This document shows positions 11,480 to 19,694 of a stretch of DNA of 64,000 nt, piece by piece (position 1 is the first letter of the stretch; every line of letters begins with the position of its first letter). The translations under genes were made by a program, and so were the position numbers. Origin of the DNA: Paraburkholderia flava. GTDB taxonomy: Bacteria; Pseudomonadota; Gammaproteobacteria; Burkholderiales; Burkholderiaceae. A model generated the notes under the pieces. The model had not been told where the DNA came from. It made no database searches and worked only from the letters and a program-made list of their open reading frames with translations. The DNA lies in NCBI RefSeq assembly GCF_004359985.1, contig NZ_SMRO01000002.1, forward strand, positions 806,001 to 870,000, written 5' to 3'.

Positions 11480-12871
11480 TCAGTTAAGCCGCATCCGCTG
11501 CAGCTTGTTATAGAGCGTCTTCGGACTGATGCCGAGCAGCGACGCGGCGCGATGTCGCGTACCGCCGACCGCATCAAGCGTCGCGCGGATCAGCATCTCT
11601 TCCACATCCGCGAGCGGCGTGCCGACGGTGACCTGCACGCGGCTACCGTTCAGATCCCGCGTGCCGCCGCCTGACTCGTCCGCACGCAGCGACTCGACCA
11701 CGTCGCCGGACGCCTGATACGCGCGCCTCACTCGCTCCTGCAATTCGCGGACGTTGCCGGGCCAGTCGTACGAAAGACATTCACGAATAAAGTTCGGGCT
11801 GACCAGCCGCGTCGTGTCCGCGACGCCGTGAGCGTTCGCTTCGCGATTCAGCTCGTCGACGAGCGCCTGCGCGAACAGCGCCGGATCGTCACCGCGTTCG
11901 CGCAGCGGCGGCAGCGTCAGCGCCGCGGCTTCGAGGCGCAGGCCGAGGTCTTCGTGCAGCGAACCGTCGGCGATCGCGTTGCGCGGCACCTTGCGGGTCG
12001 ACGCGATCAGCCGGAAATCGGTGACCACCTGGTTCGTTCCGCCGACGCGCATGAACGTCTGCGAGTCGAGTGCGCGCAGCAGCGCTTCCTGCAACTCGCG
12101 CGGCAGTTCGGCGATTTCGTTGATGTACAGCGTGCCGCCGCTAGCCTGCTCGAAGAGACCCGGCTCGCGCTGCTCGGCGCCGTTGAACGCGCCGCGCTCA
12201 TGTCCGAACAACAGGCTTTCGAGTGAACGGCCACCCGCGCGTTCGATCGCCGGCTGGCAATCGGTGCGGCAATCGAACACGACGAACGGCCCTTTGCGGC
12301 GTCGGCTCATCTCGTGCAGCGTGCGCGCCGCGACGCTCTTGCCGGTTCCAGCTTCGCCGGAAATCAGCACGGCAGTCTCGGTCGGCGCGAGCTGTTCGAT
12401 CGTGTCGTACACGTGCTGGATCGCGCCGCTGCGTCCGATCATCGTGCCGAAGCGACCGAGCTGGCGCAGCGTCGCACGCAGCGTCTGCACTTCCTCGGTC
12501 AGCTCGTACGGACGCGGAATCCGCGCCAGCAGGCTGCGCAGCCGCGGGATGTTGACCGGCTTCAGCAGATAGTCCCAGATGCCGTGGCGCAGACCTTCGA
12601 TCGCGCTCTCGACCGTCGCGTTGCCGGTCATCACGATCACGGGTAGCGCGCCGCCGGGCGGCTGCGCGGGCAGATGCTGCAACAGGTCCAGTCCGCTGCC
12701 GTCGGGCAGGTTCAGGTCGACCAGCACGACGTCCGGAATGAACCGCGTCAACGCCGCGCGTGCTTCGGCGAGCGTCGTGGCGGTGTCGACGGAGAAACCA
12801 TCGGCAGCGAGGATCGCGGACAGCCCGGACAGGCTATTGGGATCGTCTTCGACAATCAGGGCATGTGGCAT
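11480..12871 (-). CDS. Sigma-54-type response regulator with altered GAFTGA loop
   Basis: This 463-residue protein has an N-terminal receiver domain (1-120; LIVEDD acidic pocket, phospho-acceptor Asp near 53 in VLVDLNLPDG, and MTGN), an AAA+ domain (about 140-370) and a C-terminal Fis-type HTH ending in GISPKTLYNKLQRM. Walker A is GEAGTGKS instead of the usual GESGTGKE, and the Walker B region reads LYINEIAEL. The sigma-54-contacting GAFTGA loop is GAFNGA. Such regulators normally open sigma-54 promoters, but proteins with a changed loop can act without sigma-54. No sensor kinase gene is adjacent, so the signal is unknown. Confidence 0.85.
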   Translation of the reverse strand: MPHALIVEDDPNSLSGLSAILAADGFSVDTATTLAEARAALTRFIPDVVLVDLNLPDGSGLDLLQHLPAQPPGGALPVIVMTGNATVESAIEGLRHGIWDYLLKPVNIPRLRSLLARIPRPYELTEEVQTLRATLRQLGRFGTMIGRSGAIQHVYDTIEQLAPTETAVLISGEAGTGKSVAARTLHEMSRRRKGPFVVFDCRTDCQPAIERAGGRSLESLLFGHERGAFNGAEQREPGLFEQASGGTLYINEIAELPRELQEALLRALDSQTFMRVGGTNQVVTDFRLIASTRKVPRNAIADGSLHEDLGLRLEAAALTLPPLRERGDDPALFAQALVDELNREANAHGVADTTRLVSPNFIRECLSYDWPGNVRELQERVRRAYQASGDVVESLRADESGGGTRDLNGSRVQVTVGTPLADVEEMLIRATLDAVGGTRHRAASLLGISPKTLYNKLQRMRLN

Positions 12872-13028
12872 GGCGAGTGCAACTGGTTAGATGAATCCGA
12901 ATCGAAAACCGGCCGTCCTTCCTGCGGACGGCACCGGCGCGTCTCTTTGCGGCAGTGGATGCATCGCCGCCCGGTCAGCGGAAGCGACCCGCCGGGACGG
13001 GTCGACACATGCAATCGCCGGGGCGGCC

Positions 13029-13232
13029 TCATTCGCGGTTGGCTTCGAAGAAGCGGCGCACTTCACGCTCCGCTTCTTCGCGGGTCTTGCCGTAGCGCTC
13101 CTGGATCAGGCCTGCGAGCTTGTCGGCGTGTCCTTCCGCGCGGGTCAGCTCGTCGTCCGTCAGTTCGCCCCACGCAGCCTTGGCCTTACCGACGATCTGT
13201 TTCCACTTTCCTTCAGCAATATCGTTGTTCAT
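13029..13232 (-). CDS. CsbD-family stress protein
   Basis: A 67-residue protein of the CsbD family, identified by the N-terminal pattern MNNDIAEGKWKQIVGKAK and the acidic-basic helical body with GKTREEAE near the end. CsbD-like proteins are induced by general stress in several bacteria, but their molecular role is unknown. The ATG at 13232 has a purine-rich site upstream (AGGGAGAGAGC reading on the minus strand). An in-frame extension upstream lacks family similarity. Confidence 0.88.
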   Translation of the reverse strand: MNNDIAEGKWKQIVGKAKAAWGELTDDELTRAEGHADKLAGLIQERYGKTREEAEREVRRFFEANRE

Positions 13233-13423
13233 GGTTTGCTCTCTCCCTTCGATTAAACCCGTCCGGGTGACCTCTTCGAGATAGCAGAGAGCATGCCATT
13301 TGGCATAATTCAGCGAATTCAATAACTTACGGCTTTGGCGAGCGACGCAAACCGCGCGTTTCCGGCATTTTGACAATCCGACCGGTAAAGTTTGCTTCAA
13401 CCATACACGGTCGCGCAAAAAAG

Positions 13424-13450
13424 AAAAAGCGCCCGGTAGGGCGCTTTTTT
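13424..13450. terminator. Terminator downstream of efp
   Basis: An 11-bp stem (AAAAAGCGCCC with GGGCGCTTTTT) closes a GGTA loop, with T-runs available on both strands. It lies 38 bp beyond the efp stop on the minus strand and upstream of csbD, so it most likely ends efp transcription. Confidence 0.85.
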
Positions 13451-13488
13451 ATTCGGCCGGGAGTTTCGCGGCCGTGCAGCAGTGCGCG

Positions 13489-14046
13489 TTATGCGCGGCT
13501 GCGGTACTCATGCGTGCGGGTGTCGATTTCGATCTTGTCGCCGATCGCGCAGAAGAGCGGCACTTGCAGCTCGAAACCGGTGTTCAGCTTCGCGTTCTTC
13601 AGTACCTTGCCCGACGACGTGTCGCCCTTCACCGCAGGTTCCGTGTAGATGATCTCGCGGACCAGCGTGGTCGGCAGCTCGACCGAAATCGCCTTCTCGT
13701 TGTAGAACACGACTTCGCAAGCCATGCCGTCTTCGAGGTAGTGAAGCGCGTCGCCCATCATTTCCGCTTCGACTTCGAACTGGTTGTAGTCGGCGTCCAT
13801 GAACACGTACATCGGATCGGCGAAGTACGAGTAGGTGACTTCCTTGCGATCCAGCACGACGACGTCGAACTTGTCGTCGGCCTTGTAGACCGATTCCATG
13901 CCCGCGCCCGTCAGCAGATTCTTGAACTTCATCTTGACGACGGCGGAGTTGCGACCCGATTTGTTGTACTCGGCTTTTTGCACAACCATCGCGTCGCTGC
14001 CGATCATCACGACGTTGCCCGTGCGGAGTTCCTGTGCGATCTTCAT
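13489..14046 (-). CDS. efp: Elongation factor P (Arg32 type)
   Basis: EF-P binds the ribosome between the P and E sites and relieves stalling at polyproline. The 185-residue protein starts at [10 protein letters not shown]; an upstream in-frame start adds an AT-rich stretch with no similarity. The modified loop reads YNKSGRNSA, which places arginine at position 32, the residue rhamnosylated by EarP. The KOW-like N domain and two OB domains are complete. The earP gene lies 379 bp away on the same strand, upstream of efp. Confidence 0.97.
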   Translation of the reverse strand: MKIAQELRTGNVVMIGSDAMVVQKAEYNKSGRNSAVVKMKFKNLLTGAGMESVYKADDKFDVVVLDRKEVTYSYFADPMYVFMDADYNQFEVEAEMMGDALHYLEDGMACEVVFYNEKAISVELPTTLVREIIYTEPAVKGDTSSGKVLKNAKLNTGFELQVPLFCAIGDKIEIDTRTHEYRSRA

Positions 14047-14425
14047 AAAACTGTCCTGTCCGAAATAAAGTGCTTCAAATTCAATAAATTCGATGTTCAT
14101 GCGGCCCGGCAAACCGAACCTGCGTGGCCGGCAGCCGCGGCGGCGTGCTTGCCGACTGGCGCTGTTTCTCCGCGGTTTCCCTTCGCTTGCTTCCCGACCG
14201 GCTACGTGCGCTTCGTGCCGTTCGCATGCGCGTCACAGTTGTGCAGCCTTAGTGTGTCGCCGGGCTGCGCTGCGCAGTGTCGCTTTGTTCTACCGGATGC
14301 CGGTTGCCCGGCGAAGTTCTTCGCGGTTTTCCCGCGGTCGTGGTCATGTAGCGGCGATTGATCTGACAGTGCGATGTGCCGCTCTGTCACTTCTTCGCAA
14401 CTCATGCCAGCGAACGGATAACCGC
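14047..14425. other. 379-bp gap between earP and efp
   Basis: The gap holds no supported gene; open frames here are short and lack family patterns. The part next to efp (14047-14100) is AT-rich and should contain the efp promoter and leader, reading on the minus strand. I see no clear hexamer pair, riboswitch or hairpin that can be named. Confidence 0.5.
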
Positions 14426-15634
14426 TTATTTTAACTGACTTTTTGCGAATCCGGCCAGATTTCCGGCGAGGTCGCCGATTGCCGCGAGTTCTGCAGTCCA
14501 CGTCTTCGCGCGGGCGTCGAAGATTGCCCGGTGACGCTGGAAATCCGCCCAGTCCGGGTCGCCCGCGCCGTTCCACGCGTGCCAGAAGCGACCGAGCGCT
14601 GCGCGGGCGTCGGCGGGCAGCGGGCCGGCGTAGTGGGCGAGGGCCGCGTCGAGCTTCGGCAGATGGACGTCGTCGGCTTGCGGGTAGATGTGCCAGACGA
14701 ACGGCCGGGCGGCCCACTGTGCACGGACGAATGAGTCTTCGCCGCGCACGAAATTGACGTCGCTCGACCACAGCAGTTGGTCGTAGCCGGCCTGGTCGGT
14801 GAATGCGAGCGCGTGTGCGGCGAGGTTGCCGCGTTGCGCGTGCGTGCCGGCGGCGAATGACGGCATCCCGAAAAAGCGTGCGACGGCACGGGAGACGCGA
14901 CCCTCGGGCACCAGCAGGACAACGGGCTCGCTGCTGTCGCGCCATTGTGCGAGCAGGCTGTCCATAGCGGGGTTCTCGTACGCGAACAGCGAGACGACCG
15001 TCGTGCCGGCGTCAGGTGGCGGCGTGCCCGTCGTGTCGTGCCACCATGCCGTGCGTGCTTCGAGCGAGCCGACGAACGTGTCGCGGGTCGTTTCCAGCGA
15101 CTGTTCCTTCAGCACGCCGCCGGTGCCCGGCCCGAGCCCCGGGAAGAAGAACGATTTGACGAGCGGGTAGCGCGGATGCGGCGACGGCCGCAGATGAAAA
15201 TCGGCGACCCAGTCTTCGCCGCTCAGGTATTCGAGATTGATCCACACCGGCGCCCGCTCGCGACGCGCCATCGCCGCGACGTACGCAGGCGGCAGTTCGC
15301 ACGCGAACGCTTCGACGACGACGTCCGCGACCTCGAGCGTTTGTCCCGCGTGCGCCGGCTCGTGCCAGTGCTCGACGACGATGCCGTCGACTGTCTGTCG
15401 TGCGAGTGTCGTGTCGAGCGTGGGGCACAGCTTCTGGAATGTATGAAGATCGTCGACGAACACGCGCACCTGCCATCGATGTTCGTGCGCGAGCTGGCGC
15501 GCGAGACGCCAGCACACGCCGATGTCGCCGAAGTTGTCGATCACCGCGCAGAAGATGTCGCACGCGATTCCGGTCGATGCAGAAGTCGCAGACGCGGACG
15601 TATTGCCGGCAGAAGAGAGAGGGGCGAAGGACAT
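14426..15634 (-). CDS. earP: EF-P arginine rhamnosyltransferase EarP
   Basis: EarP moves rhamnose from dTDP-rhamnose onto Arg32 of EF-P, which activates EF-P. The protein has 402 residues from the ATG at 15634. Family features include the N-terminal DIFCAVIDNFGDIGVCWRLA, the segment WINLEYLSGEDWV and the C-terminal sugar-nucleotide site near FVRGEDSFVRAQWA. An alternative start 48 bp upstream would add 16 residues. The pairing with an Arg32 EF-P supports the call strongly. It faces uvrC divergently across 160 bp. Confidence 0.95.
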   Translation of the reverse strand: MSFAPLSSAGNTSASATSASTGIACDIFCAVIDNFGDIGVCWRLARQLAHEHRWQVRVFVDDLHTFQKLCPTLDTTLARQTVDGIVVEHWHEPAHAGQTLEVADVVVEAFACELPPAYVAAMARRERAPVWINLEYLSGEDWVADFHLRPSPHPRYPLVKSFFFPGLGPGTGGVLKEQSLETTRDTFVGSLEARTAWWHDTTGTPPPDAGTTVVSLFAYENPAMDSLLAQWRDSSEPVVLLVPEGRVSRAVARFFGMPSFAAGTHAQRGNLAAHALAFTDQAGYDQLLWSSDVNFVRGEDSFVRAQWAARPFVWHIYPQADDVHLPKLDAALAHYAGPLPADARAALGRFWHAWNGAGDPDWADFQRHRAIFDARAKTWTAELAAIGDLAGNLAGFAKSQLK

Positions 15635-15794
15635 GGCGTTCCGCGTCCGTGTTCGGACGTGTGCGGAATGTTCTAAACTCACGATTCTAAAGCAGCCTCC
15701 GTTGCCCGATCATTCGCGGCGGTGGATGATTAACCTGCAAGTCCCTTTCCGATGACCCGCCCTGCAACCGAGCCGGGCAGCCCAACCGACCTGC

Positions 15795-18017
15795 ATGACC
15801 CGAACCGACGTTCCTCACGCTTCCAGCGACCCAGCCGCCGCCGATCCCTTCGATCCGAAGAAGGTGCTGGTGCAGTTGCCGCATCTGCCGGGCGTGTATC
15901 GTTATTACGACGCGCACGATGCAGTGCTTTACGTCGGCAAGGCGCGCGATCTGAAGAAGCGCGTGTCGAGCTACTTCACGAAGACGCAGCTGTCGCCGCG
16001 CATCGCAATGATGGTCACGCGCATCGCGCGGATCGAAACGACGGTGACGCGTTCCGAGGCCGAAGCGCTGCTGCTCGAAAACAATCTGATCAAGGCGCTC
16101 GCGCCGCGCTACAACATCCTGTTTCGCGACGACAAGTCCTACCCGTACCTGAAGATCACCGGGCACGCGTACCCGCGCATGGCGTATTACCGCGGCTCGG
16201 TCGATCGCAAGAATCAGTACTTCGGTCCGTTTCCGAGTGCGTGGGCCGTGCGCGAAAGCATCCAGATCCTGCAGCGCGTGTTTCAGCTGCGCACCTGCGA
16301 AGATTCGGTCTTCAACAATCGCACGCGGCCTTGCCTGCTGCATCAGATCGGCCGCTGCACGGCGCCATGCGTGCACGCGATCAGCGAAGAGGATTACGCA
16401 CGCGACGTCGCAAACGCATCGCGGTTTCTGCTCGGCCGGCAAAGCGAGGTGATGAAGGAACTCGAGCAGAAGATGCACGCGTTTGCTGGCGAACTGAAGT
16501 TCGAGCAGGCGGCGGCGGTGCGCAACCAGATGAGCTCGCTGTCGACCGTGCTTCATCAACAGGCGATCGAAGTCGGCGGCGACAGCGACGTCGATATTCT
16601 CGCGGTGGTCGCGCTCGGCGGGCGCGTGTGCGTGAATCTCGCGATGGTGCGCGGTGGCCGGCATCTCGGCGACAAGGCGTATTTTCCGGCGCATGTCGAG
16701 ACTGCGTTGAGCGTCGAAGAAGGTGGACTCGGTCCGGATGAAGGCGTCGATGTGCAAGCGGTTCCGATGGATGCCGAACCTGCGGTCGACGCGCTCGCAA
16801 AACTGCAGGATGCGGACTCCGCTGTGATCGATGAAGCAGACGTCGGCGCTCTTGCAGAAGACGTTGAAGAGTCGGAAGACGTTGAAGGCACAGAGGAAGC
16901 ACAACCGCAAACGAATCCACGTCCCGGCGGCAGAAAACCCCTTCCCACAGGCATCGAAGCCGAAGTCCTCGAAGCGTTCATCGCGCAGCACTACCTGGGT
17001 AATCGCGTGCCGCCGGTGCTGGTCGTGAGTCACGCGCCGGCGAATCGCGAGCTCGTCGATCTGCTGATCGAACAGGCCGGTCACAAGGTCACGGTGCTGC
17101 GGCAGCCGCAAGGCCAGAAGCGCGTGTGGCTCGGCATGGCCGAACAGAACGCGCGGCTCGCGCTTGCACGGCTGCTGTCCGAGCAGGGTTCGCAGCAGGC
17201 GCGTACGCGGGTACTTGCCGAAACGCTCGGTCTCGAATGCGACGATCTTGGGCAACTGCGCATCGAATGCTTCGACATCAGCCACACGATGGGCGAGGCG
17301 ACGCAGGCGTCGTGCGTCGTGTATCACCATCACAAGATGCAGTCGGGCGAGTACCGCCGCTACAACATCACCGACATCACACCCGGTGACGACTACGCCG
17401 CGATGCGACAGGTGCTCACGCGACGCTACGAGAAAATGGTCGCGCAGGCTGCGGCGAATGCGGACCAGCAGACGGAAGATGAAACCGTAGTCGAGCTTGC
17501 TGAAGCTACGGCTGAACCATCCGCAGAAAGCGCGCCCACCGCTGTCGTCGAACCTCCCGCAACGGGCGCTACGATGCCGAACATCGTGCTGATCGACGGC
17601 GGCAAGGGGCAGGTCGAGATAGCGCGTCAGGTGTTCACCGAACTCGGTATCGATCACAGCATCCTCGTCGGTGTCGCGAAGGGCGAGGGGCGCAAGGTCG
17701 GCCTCGAGACGCTCGTGTTCGCCGACGGACGGACGCCGCTCGAACTCGGCAAGGAAAGCGCCGCGCTGATGCTGGTCGCACAGATCCGCGACGAGGCGCA
17801 CCGGTTCGCGATCACCGGCATGCGCGCGAAGCGCGCGAAGACCCGGCAGACGTCGCGGCTCGAAGAACTCGAAGGCATCGGCGCGAAGCGTCGGCAGCGG
17901 TTGCTTGCGCGTTTCGGCGGATTGCGCGGCGTCGTTGCGGCGAGCGTAGAGGATCTGGCGAGCGTCGAAGGCATTTCGCAGGCGCTCGCCGAACAGATTT
18001 ACCGGCAACTGCACTGA
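15795..18017 (+). CDS. uvrC: UvrABC excinuclease subunit C
   Basis: UvrC makes both incisions in nucleotide excision repair. Domains in order: GIY-YIG nuclease (PGVYRYYD at 32-39 and [13 protein letters not shown] at 44-56), UVR domain that meets UvrB (about 216-245), RNase H-like endonuclease, and helix-hairpin-helix DNA-binding repeats (about 690-735). At 740 residues it exceeds the usual 610. The excess is in two linkers, an acidic one at about 315-375 and an Ala/Glu/Pro-rich one at about 548-592, neither of which interrupts a motif. pgsA follows 133 bp later. Confidence 0.96.
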   Translation: MTRTDVPHASSDPAAADPFDPKKVLVQLPHLPGVYRYYDAHDAVLYVGKARDLKKRVSSYFTKTQLSPRIAMMVTRIARIETTVTRSEAEALLLENNLIKALAPRYNILFRDDKSYPYLKITGHAYPRMAYYRGSVDRKNQYFGPFPSAWAVRESIQILQRVFQLRTCEDSVFNNRTRPCLLHQIGRCTAPCVHAISEEDYARDVANASRFLLGRQSEVMKELEQKMHAFAGELKFEQAAAVRNQMSSLSTVLHQQAIEVGGDSDVDILAVVALGGRVCVNLAMVRGGRHLGDKAYFPAHVETALSVEEGGLGPDEGVDVQAVPMDAEPAVDALAKLQDADSAVIDEADVGALAEDVEESEDVEGTEEAQPQTNPRPGGRKPLPTGIEAEVLEAFIAQHYLGNRVPPVLVVSHAPANRELVDLLIEQAGHKVTVLRQPQGQKRVWLGMAEQNARLALARLLSEQGSQQARTRVLAETLGLECDDLGQLRIECFDISHTMGEATQASCVVYHHHKMQSGEYRRYNITDITPGDDYAAMRQVLTRRYEKMVAQAAANADQQTEDETVVELAEATAEPSAESAPTAVVEPPATGATMPNIVLIDGGKGQVEIARQVFTELGIDHSILVGVAKGEGRKVGLETLVFADGRTPLELGKESAALMLVAQIRDEAHRFAITGMRAKRAKTRQTSRLEELEGIGAKRRQRLLARFGGLRGVVAASVEDLASVEGISQALAEQIYRQLH

Positions 18018-18150
18018 TTCGCGCGTCGATGCGCGCGATGAGGTATTTTCAGGCACATACGCCGTTATCGGGCCCTGTCGCCGGGTTGCTTGTGACACAC
18101 CCGGCGACACGGCACAATTGCAACTCCCTTGTCAGACGCTGCGCCTGCCC

Positions 18151-18744
18151 ATGCCGTTCAATTTCCCGATTTTCCTGACCTGGCTGCGGATCGTCCTGAT
18201 TCCGCTCGTCGTGGGCGTGTTTTATCTGCCCGACATGATGATGAGCCCGGCGCACCGCAACTGGGCCGCCGCGGCGATCTTCATCCTCGCGGCGCTGACC
18301 GACTGGTTCGACGGCTATCTCGCCCGCAAATGGAACCAGACCTCCGCGTTCGGCGCATTCCTCGATCCGGTCGCCGACAAGCTGATGGTCACGGCCGCGC
18401 TGCTCGTGCTGGTGCAGCTCGCGCGGCTCGATTCGGCGATCGCGCTGGTGATCGTCGGCCGCGAGATCGCGATCTCGGCGCTGCGCGAGTGGATGGCGCA
18501 GATCGGCGCGTCGAAGAGCGTCGCGGTGAATTCGCTCGGCAAGTTCAAGACCGCGTGCCAGATGATCGCGATCCCGATGCTGCTGTTCTACGGCACGTTG
18601 CCGTTCGGCGGCCGCTTCGTCGTCGATACGCGTGTGTGGGGCCTGTGGCTCATCTACCTCGCAGCGTTCCTGACGATCTGGTCGATGTTGTACTACATGA
18701 AGCTCGCGTGGCCGCAGATCCGCGAGCGCGGCGGGATGGCCTGA
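18151..18744 (+). CDS. pgsA: CDP-diacylglycerol-glycerol-3-phosphate phosphatidyltransferase
   Basis: PgsA joins CDP-diacylglycerol and glycerol-3-phosphate, the committed step to phosphatidylglycerol in the inner membrane. The CDP-alcohol phosphotransferase motif is complete: DG-x2-AR-x8-G-x3-D-x3-D, visible from DGYLARKW to FLDPVADK near residues 52-75. Several hydrophobic segments surround it. The ATG at 18151 gives 197 residues; a TTG 33 bp upstream is less likely. The uvrC-pgsA-tRNA order is common in proteobacteria. Confidence 0.96.
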   Translation: MPFNFPIFLTWLRIVLIPLVVGVFYLPDMMMSPAHRNWAAAAIFILAALTDWFDGYLARKWNQTSAFGAFLDPVADKLMVTAALLVLVQLARLDSAIALVIVGREIAISALREWMAQIGASKSVAVNSLGKFKTACQMIAIPMLLFYGTLPFGGRFVVDTRVWGLWLIYLAAFLTIWSMLYYMKLAWPQIRERGGMA

Positions 18745-18788
18745 ATCCGCTGAGGCGTCCGCCACATGCGGCATCGGCGTCGAAGGGG

Positions 18789-18817
18789 TTGACACTTTTC
18801 GGTCGTTTATACATAAT
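18789..18817 (+). promoter_or_regulatory. Promoter of the tRNA Gly-Gly-Cys operon
   Basis: A consensus -35 TTGACA (18789-18794) is separated by 17 bp from a near-consensus -10 CATAAT (18812-18817). It lies about 63 bp before the first tRNA-Gly, well placed for the tRNA transcript. Confidence 0.8.
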
Positions 18818-18879
18818 CTCGTTTCTTCGCAGCGGGCAGGTAGCCGAAGCGAAGAAAGAAGTAGCAGAAGCAGTAAAAC

Positions 18880-18955
18880 GCGGGAGTAGCTCAGTTGGTA
18901 GAGCGCAACCTTGCCAAGGTTGAGGTCGCGAGTTCGAGACTCGTCTCCCGCTCCA
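18880..18955 (+). tRNA. glyT: tRNA-Gly (GCC), copy 1
   Basis: A 76-base cloverleaf with encoded CCA. The acceptor stem GCGGGAG pairs with CTCCCGC, the anticodon loop reads TTGCCAA, and the T arm GCGAGTTCGAGACTCGT is intact. Confidence 0.96.
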
Positions 18956-19013
18956 GATTCGAAGCAGCGTTTTGTGTTTCTGATGTGGTTCAAAACGCTG
19001 TACGCAGGACCAT

Positions 19014-19089
19014 GCGGGAGTAGCTCAGTTGGTAGAGCGCAACCTTGCCAAGGTTGAGGTCGCGAGTTCGAGACTCGTCTCCCGCTCCA
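19014..19089 (+). tRNA. glyT: tRNA-Gly (GCC), copy 2
   Basis: Identical in sequence to the first tRNA-Gly, 58 bp downstream of it, with the same GCC anticodon and encoded CCA. The two copies are probably co-transcribed with tRNA-Cys. Confidence 0.96.
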
Positions 19090-19137
19090 GACATACGGGG
19101 AAGCCAAGCTTCCCTTTTTGTTTGTGAGCCCGCTTAT

Positions 19138-19211
19138 GGCGCGATAGCAAAGCGGTTATGCAGCGGCCTGCAAAGCCGTCCAGGCCGGTTCGACTCCGGC
19201 TCGCGCCTCCA
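19138..19211 (+). tRNA. cysT: tRNA-Cys (GCA), island integration target
   Basis: A 74-base cloverleaf with encoded CCA; acceptor GGCGCGA pairs with TCGCGCC and the anticodon loop is CTGCAAA. Its last 58 bases, from the D loop on, are repeated exactly at 24434-24491. The tRNA stays intact on the left of the island, the normal result of tyrosine-recombinase insertion into a tRNA gene. Confidence 0.97.
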
Positions 19212-19257
19212 GCACAGTTGAAGAGAAAAGCCCCGAGAGATCGGGGCTTTTCTTTTT
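19154..19257 (+). repeat. Left direct repeat (attL region) of the tRNA-Cys island
   Basis: These 104 bp match 24434-24537 exactly, and the match runs 5 bp further with one mismatch. The repeat covers the tRNA-Cys D loop, anticodon arm, T arm, CCA and the tRNA terminator. The two copies are 5,280 bp apart, which gives the unit length of the inserted element. Confidence 0.95.
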
Positions 19258-19258
19258 T
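19225..19258 (+). terminator. Terminator of the tRNA operon
   Basis: A 12-bp perfect stem (GAAAAGCCCCGA with TCGGGGCTTTTC) closes a GAGA loop and is followed by a T-run. It lies 13 bp after tRNA-Cys and is copied at the right island end. Confidence 0.93.
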
Positions 19259-19446
19259 CGGCAGTATTCCATTTATGGAAATATGCCCGCTAAAATGGTG
19301 GGAAGCTGTCTGTAACCGCTCAAGAAAAGTGCAAAATAACTCGCATCTCGGCTCATTGGCCATTTGCATGAGTTCCGCTCAAAGCCTATGTCTTCAAAAA
19401 AATACATCCATTAGGGACATGGGAATACATCGTTGGGCGTAAAAGC

Positions 19447-19662
19447 ATGCTGTTTGTCAGGGCAGTTCAGTCGAATTTTTGATGTGCTGGATGTGGTGAC
19501 ATAACATTTCACGATTTACAGCATGAGGTGACGTCCAGACTCCGCAAGCGGATACCGTTGCCGGACGTCAAGATTGTCAAAATCACATGGCACGCGGACG
19601 TCAGGGGCCTCATTCGGTACTGGAATTTGCGCGGCAGCGACTTGGCTACTCGACTCTGGTAA
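19447..19662 (+). pseudogene. Decayed tyrosine-recombinase (integrase) C-terminal remnant
   Basis: From 19501 to the TAA at 19660-19662 the frame reads ITFHDLQHEVTSRL, then VKIVKITWHADVRGLIRYW, then NLRGSDLATRLW. This follows the C-terminal pattern of phage-type integrases (HDLRHE, then GH, then RYTHLR). The second catalytic Arg of HxxR is Gln here, the Gly before the box-III His is Trp, and the nucleophile-position Tyr is kept. Weaker similarity (RAVQ, then CAGCGD) continues upstream in the same frame across an in-frame TGA at 19480-19482. No N-terminal half exists, so it cannot be functional. It lies just inside attL, where integrase genes usually sit. Confidence 0.65.
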
Positions 19663-19694
19663 CCTTGTTCGATCGACCATGCGAAAACAAAAAA

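Noticed and set aside
15687..18110. An 807-residue minus-strand open frame opposite uvrC
   Set aside because: Antisense to a complete, motif-bearing UvrC; no motif of its own.
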